Assembly (NCBI RefSeq): GCF_037976325.1
Contig: NZ_CP150265.1
Location: 6,337,001 to 6,401,000, forward strand
Source: Paenibacillus sp. FSL K6-3182
GTDB lineage: Bacteria; Bacillota; Bacilli; Paenibacillales; Paenibacillaceae
Direction of reading: 5' to 3'
DNA length: 64,000 nt
Made by a program: the position numbers and the translations under genes
The notes under the pieces: model-generated
Seen by the model: the letters and a program-made list of their open reading frames with translations, nothing else
Databases searched by the model: none
Told to the model about the DNA's origin: nothing
Shown here: positions 61,894 through 64,000 of the stretch, piece after piece
Position numbering within the stretch: the first letter of the stretch is position 1
Layout of the letters: the number at the start of each line of letters is the position of its first letter

Positions 61894-62769
61894 TTAGGCC
61901 AAAACAGCAGTATTCACTAGTGTTCCAAGGCTGGTGATTTCGATTTCAATGACATCTTCAGGTGCAAGTGTGAACTGATTCGGAGGAACGATACATGTAC
62001 CCGTGAGGAGGATCGTACCATCGTACACAATATTATCCCTGTGCAGAAAGGAGACGAGTTCCTCCAGCTTGCGTTTAAGCTGTCCCGTGCTTGCTGATTC
62101 ATCGACTACTTTTTTTCCATCTCTATATATCCGCAAAGTGATCTGCAACTGGTAGGGATCTTGAATCGTTTCGGCTAATCTTATGACCGGTCCAATTGAG
62201 CATGATTGTTTCCAAACCTTGGCTTGCGGAAGATATAACGGATTCTCTCCTTCAATATCGCGGCAGCTCATATCGTTGCCAATAATGTATCCTACAATAT
62301 GGCCTCGCTTATTTAAAACCAAACCAAGCTCCGGTTCCGGAACCTGCCAATTCGAGTCGCTTCTCAAGCAAACATTATCAAGATGGCCAACCGTCCGAGC
62401 TGCTGTGGATTTCATGAACAATTCTGGCCTTTCTGCATCATACACCTTGTCATAGTAGGTGGATGCATTCAGCTTGCCGCCAGTCGCCTCATAATTTCTA
62501 GCTTCCTTGCTGCGCGCATAGGTTACACCGGCTGCCCATACTTCAGGGGCAGCTACTGGCATAAGTAATTCAAGACTAGCAAACTCCCTATCCAGCGGCT
62601 GATTTGAACGGATCAGATCATTCACGTCTTCAAGTGGTGTTTTTCCTGCCTTCTCGACTCGTTCAAGGAATGATATAAAGTCCGAATCCGCCAATTTGAA
62701 TACCTTATCCTCGTCAGTTACTGCTGCCAAACATTGCTCTACGCCATCACGATATCGAATAATTCTCAT
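61894..62769 (-). CDS. FAH-family dehydratase, probable 2-keto-3-deoxy-D-xylonate (or L-arabinonate) dehydratase (291 aa)
   Basis: Fumarylacetoacetate-hydrolase fold enzyme. Metal ligands expected in WQVPEPELGLVLN (two Glu) and GNDMSCRDIEGENP (Asp). The family contains KdaD/XylX, which dehydrate 2-keto-3-deoxypentonates to 2-oxoglutarate semialdehyde; length (291) is close to archaeal KdaD rather than the longer Caulobacter XylX. ATG with AAGGAGAGG upstream; first gene of the operon, with a palindromic operator 15-48 bases upstream. Together with the two next genes it completes xylonate to 2-oxoglutarate. Confidence 0.85.
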   Translation of the reverse strand: MRIIRYRDGVEQCLAAVTDEDKVFKLADSDFISFLERVEKAGKTPLEDVNDLIRSNQPLDREFASLELLMPVAAPEVWAAGVTYARSKEARNYEATGGKLNASTYYDKVYDAERPELFMKSTAARTVGHLDNVCLRSDSNWQVPEPELGLVLNKRGHIVGYIIGNDMSCRDIEGENPLYLPQAKVWKQSCSIGPVIRLAETIQDPYQLQITLRIYRDGKKVVDESASTGQLKRKLEELVSFLHRDNIVYDGTILLTGTCIVPPNQFTLAPEDVIEIEITSLGTLVNTAVLA

Positions 62770-62783
62770 TTTAACCTCTCCTT

Positions 62784-62817
62784 GTTTTATAATATAAAAC
62801 GACGTTCTTAAAATATA
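62784..62817. promoter_or_regulatory. IclR-type operator upstream of the xylonate operon
   Basis: Perfect 17-base palindrome GTTTTATAATATAAAAC (62784-62800). It is followed by GAC and GTTCTTAAAA, giving the dyad TATAAAAC-N3-GTTCTTAAAA. The same composite motif lies before the iclR gene. Confidence 0.7.
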
Positions 62818-62822
62818 ATATA

Positions 62823-62851
62823 GATCGACTTGCTTTCATCGCATGTCGATC
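62823..62851 (-). terminator. Terminator of the IclR-type regulator gene
   Basis: Minus-strand stem GATCGAC...GTCGATC with an 11-base pairing region (one mismatch) and loop GATGAAA, followed by a T-rich tail, about 40 bases past the stop. Confidence 0.68.
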
Positions 62852-62889
62852 TAGCATTAACTCAATAGTTATTGCTCAGGAAGCTCATC

Positions 62890-63651
62890 TTAGAACTGAT
62901 AACCTAGCTGGCGAGAAATTTCACTCGTTTCCTGCCGAATCAGGTCAATTAAATGTGCCAGTTCTTGATCATCAACGTGTGCTACCATGGTGGATATGCT
63001 CATCGCCGCTATCACTTGTCCGTTATGATTGTATATCGGAGCAGCCGCACACCGGACCCCCGGCTCATTCTCCTCATTATCAATAGCATAGCCTTGCTTC
63101 CTGACTTGCTCCAACTCTTTCAAAAAAGCTTCGGGGCTGTCGATCGTCTTATCCGTAAGCTTAACAAACGTATGTCCTTCCGCAATCTGCACCTGATCTT
63201 TAATAGACCGGAAAGCCGCCAATACTTTACCCACGGCGCTGCTATGCAGAGGTATTCTGCGACCGATACGTGAATAACGAATAGCGGCCTTATGGCCCTC
63301 TACTTTATCAATGTATATTCCTTCTTTTCCATCGTCCATAATGACCAAATGTGTCGTTTGGCCAGTGGTAGCAGACAAAGCCCTAAGATGCGGTCTAGCG
63401 ATTTCCCGAATATCAAAATGATTGAGAAGCAATTGCCCCTTCTCTACAAACCTCATCCCGAGGCGGTATTTCCCAGTCTGCTCATCCTGTGTAATGTAAT
63501 CATGAATTTGAAGCGTTTTCAACAAAGAATGAACTGTACTTTTGTGCAAATCCATTTCTGAGCTTATTTCAGACAGTTTGTACTCCATATGTTGCTCATC
63601 GAATAAGTCGATAATTTTCAGTGCTCTATCCAACGCTTGAATGATGGGCAT
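62890..63651 (-). CDS. IclR family transcriptional regulator (253 aa)
   Basis: Repressor-type regulator of sugar-acid catabolism. An N-terminal winged helix (~1-60; YKLSEISSEMDLHKSTVHSLL) is followed by a GAF-like effector domain (~75-250) with HLVIMDDGKEGIYIDKVEG and RIPLHSSAVGKVLAAF. The start ATG follows GAAGGAAT. Its own upstream region and that of the adjacent FAH gene share the same palindrome, so it probably autoregulates and represses the xylonate operon, released by a pentonate or 2-keto-3-deoxypentonate (inference). Confidence 0.92.
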   Translation of the reverse strand: MPIIQALDRALKIIDLFDEQHMEYKLSEISSEMDLHKSTVHSLLKTLQIHDYITQDEQTGKYRLGMRFVEKGQLLLNHFDIREIARPHLRALSATTGQTTHLVIMDDGKEGIYIDKVEGHKAAIRYSRIGRRIPLHSSAVGKVLAAFRSIKDQVQIAEGHTFVKLTDKTIDSPEAFLKELEQVRKQGYAIDNEENEPGVRCAAAPIYNHNGQVIAAMSISTMVAHVDDQELAHLIDLIRQETSEISRQLGYQF

Positions 63652-63680
63652 ATTCCTTCACTCGCTCCCCTCCTAGAAGA

Positions 63681-63714
63681 GGTTTTATATTATAAAACCG
63701 TGTTCTAAAATATT
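63681..63714. promoter_or_regulatory. IclR-type operator upstream of the regulator gene
   Basis: Perfect 19-base palindrome GGTTTTATATTATAAAACC (63681-63699). It is followed by a dyad TATAAAAC-N3-GTTCTAAAA, matching the site at 62784-62817. Located 30 bases upstream of the regulator ATG. Confidence 0.72.
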
Positions 63715-63895
63715 GTTGGATAAATAATAGCAAACTCTAATTGCAATGTCCACCCTCTGTTGTCATACAGCAGACCATCTTTTGAAAGCTAAAAACACGT
63801 TACAGCTCAACGAATCTATTTTTGTTTGAATAGCAAGAACATAATTGTCACTGCGTGTGAATAAAAAATATAGCTTTTTAATTTTAGATACTCAA
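63715..63895. other. Intergenic region, no gene seen
   Basis: AT-rich spacer between the iclR operator and the decayed transposase; no ribosome-binding-site-linked frame or clear hairpin. Confidence 0.45.
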
Positions 63896-64000
63896 CTTTC
63901 GCAGCTTAAATCTATGAATAATCCCTTGATGTAGCTAGGCAAACCGAGGATCCACTCACGGAAATCCGGCAGAAAGTGCACGCTGTAACAAGTCTACGAC
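63896..64000 (-). pseudogene. Remnant of an IS4-like transposase (runs off the window)
   Basis: Read on the minus strand from the right edge, the frame encodes VVDLLQRALSAGFP and then hits a stop. A shifted frame continues SYIKGLFIDLSCES before another stop. These pieces resemble the region around the second catalytic Asp of IS4-family transposases (LLxRALxAGxP...DSWF...IKGL). The expected DSWF is degraded to DPRF. Too short to be certain. Confidence 0.35.

Noticed and set aside
1..64000. tRNA, rRNA, prophage or toxin-antitoxin/defence modules
   Set aside because: No cloverleaf, rRNA motif, phage structural gene or typical small toxin pair was recognised on either strand.

Overview
The window reads as chromosome of a Paenibacillus-like, low-to-mid G+C, spore-forming Gram-positive bacterium. 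This is inferred from strong AGGAGG-type ribosome binding sites with frequent TTG/GTG starts, Bacillus-type gene families (YitT, YuiD, YclNOPQ, DeoR/SorC, XynB, YesM/YesN-type two-component pair), SLH-anchored surface enzymes and LacI/CcpA-style cre sites. I see no rRNA or tRNA genes, CRISPR or prophage. The only trace of a mobile element is a decayed transposase fragment at the right edge.

Left third (1-23 kb): end of an MFS transporter, a YitT protein, a conserved small protein, a heterodimeric ABC exporter, folD under a ZTP riboswitch with its own terminator, a DeoR-like regulator, and a 2,423-residue surface protein. That protein joins an endonuclease/phosphatase domain to two tandem 5'-nucleotidase modules and three SLH domains. 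An intergenic region with 36-bp tandem repeats follows, then a WYL regulator, a DinB-like protein, a second heterodimeric exporter and two membrane proteins.

Middle (23-38 kb): a glycosyltransferase, a TRM11-like methyltransferase, an esterase, a YuiD-like protein and a metallo-beta-lactamase-fold protein joined to a FetAB-like pair. Next comes a YclNOPQ-type siderophore uptake operon behind two Fur boxes. A striking array of about eight 124-bp hairpin-bearing tandem repeats follows, then a third ABC exporter pair with a very good promoter and an upstream AT-rich palindrome.

38-46 kb: a five-gene operon whose members together spell out L-galactose catabolism: L-galactose dehydrogenase, lactonase, L-galactonate dehydrogenase, tagaturonate reductase and altronate dehydratase. 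A divergent GNAT-AraC pair lies next to it, followed by two tiny paralogous proteins too short for routine ORF calling.

46-64 kb: an ArsR-type regulator with an ABC-2 transporter, an EamA transporter, and a sugar ABC transporter with YesMN-type control and a cre-like site. A xylan/xylonate cluster follows: XynB beta-xylosidase, YjhG/YagF xylonate dehydratase, an aldehyde dehydrogenase and a FAH-family dehydratase. These would form a Weimberg-type route to 2-oxoglutarate. An IclR regulator sits at the end, and both it and the FAH gene have matching palindromic operators. Overall the region is a plant- or algal-polysaccharide utilisation and iron-acquisition neighbourhood. All functions are inferred from sequence by eye; no searches were run.
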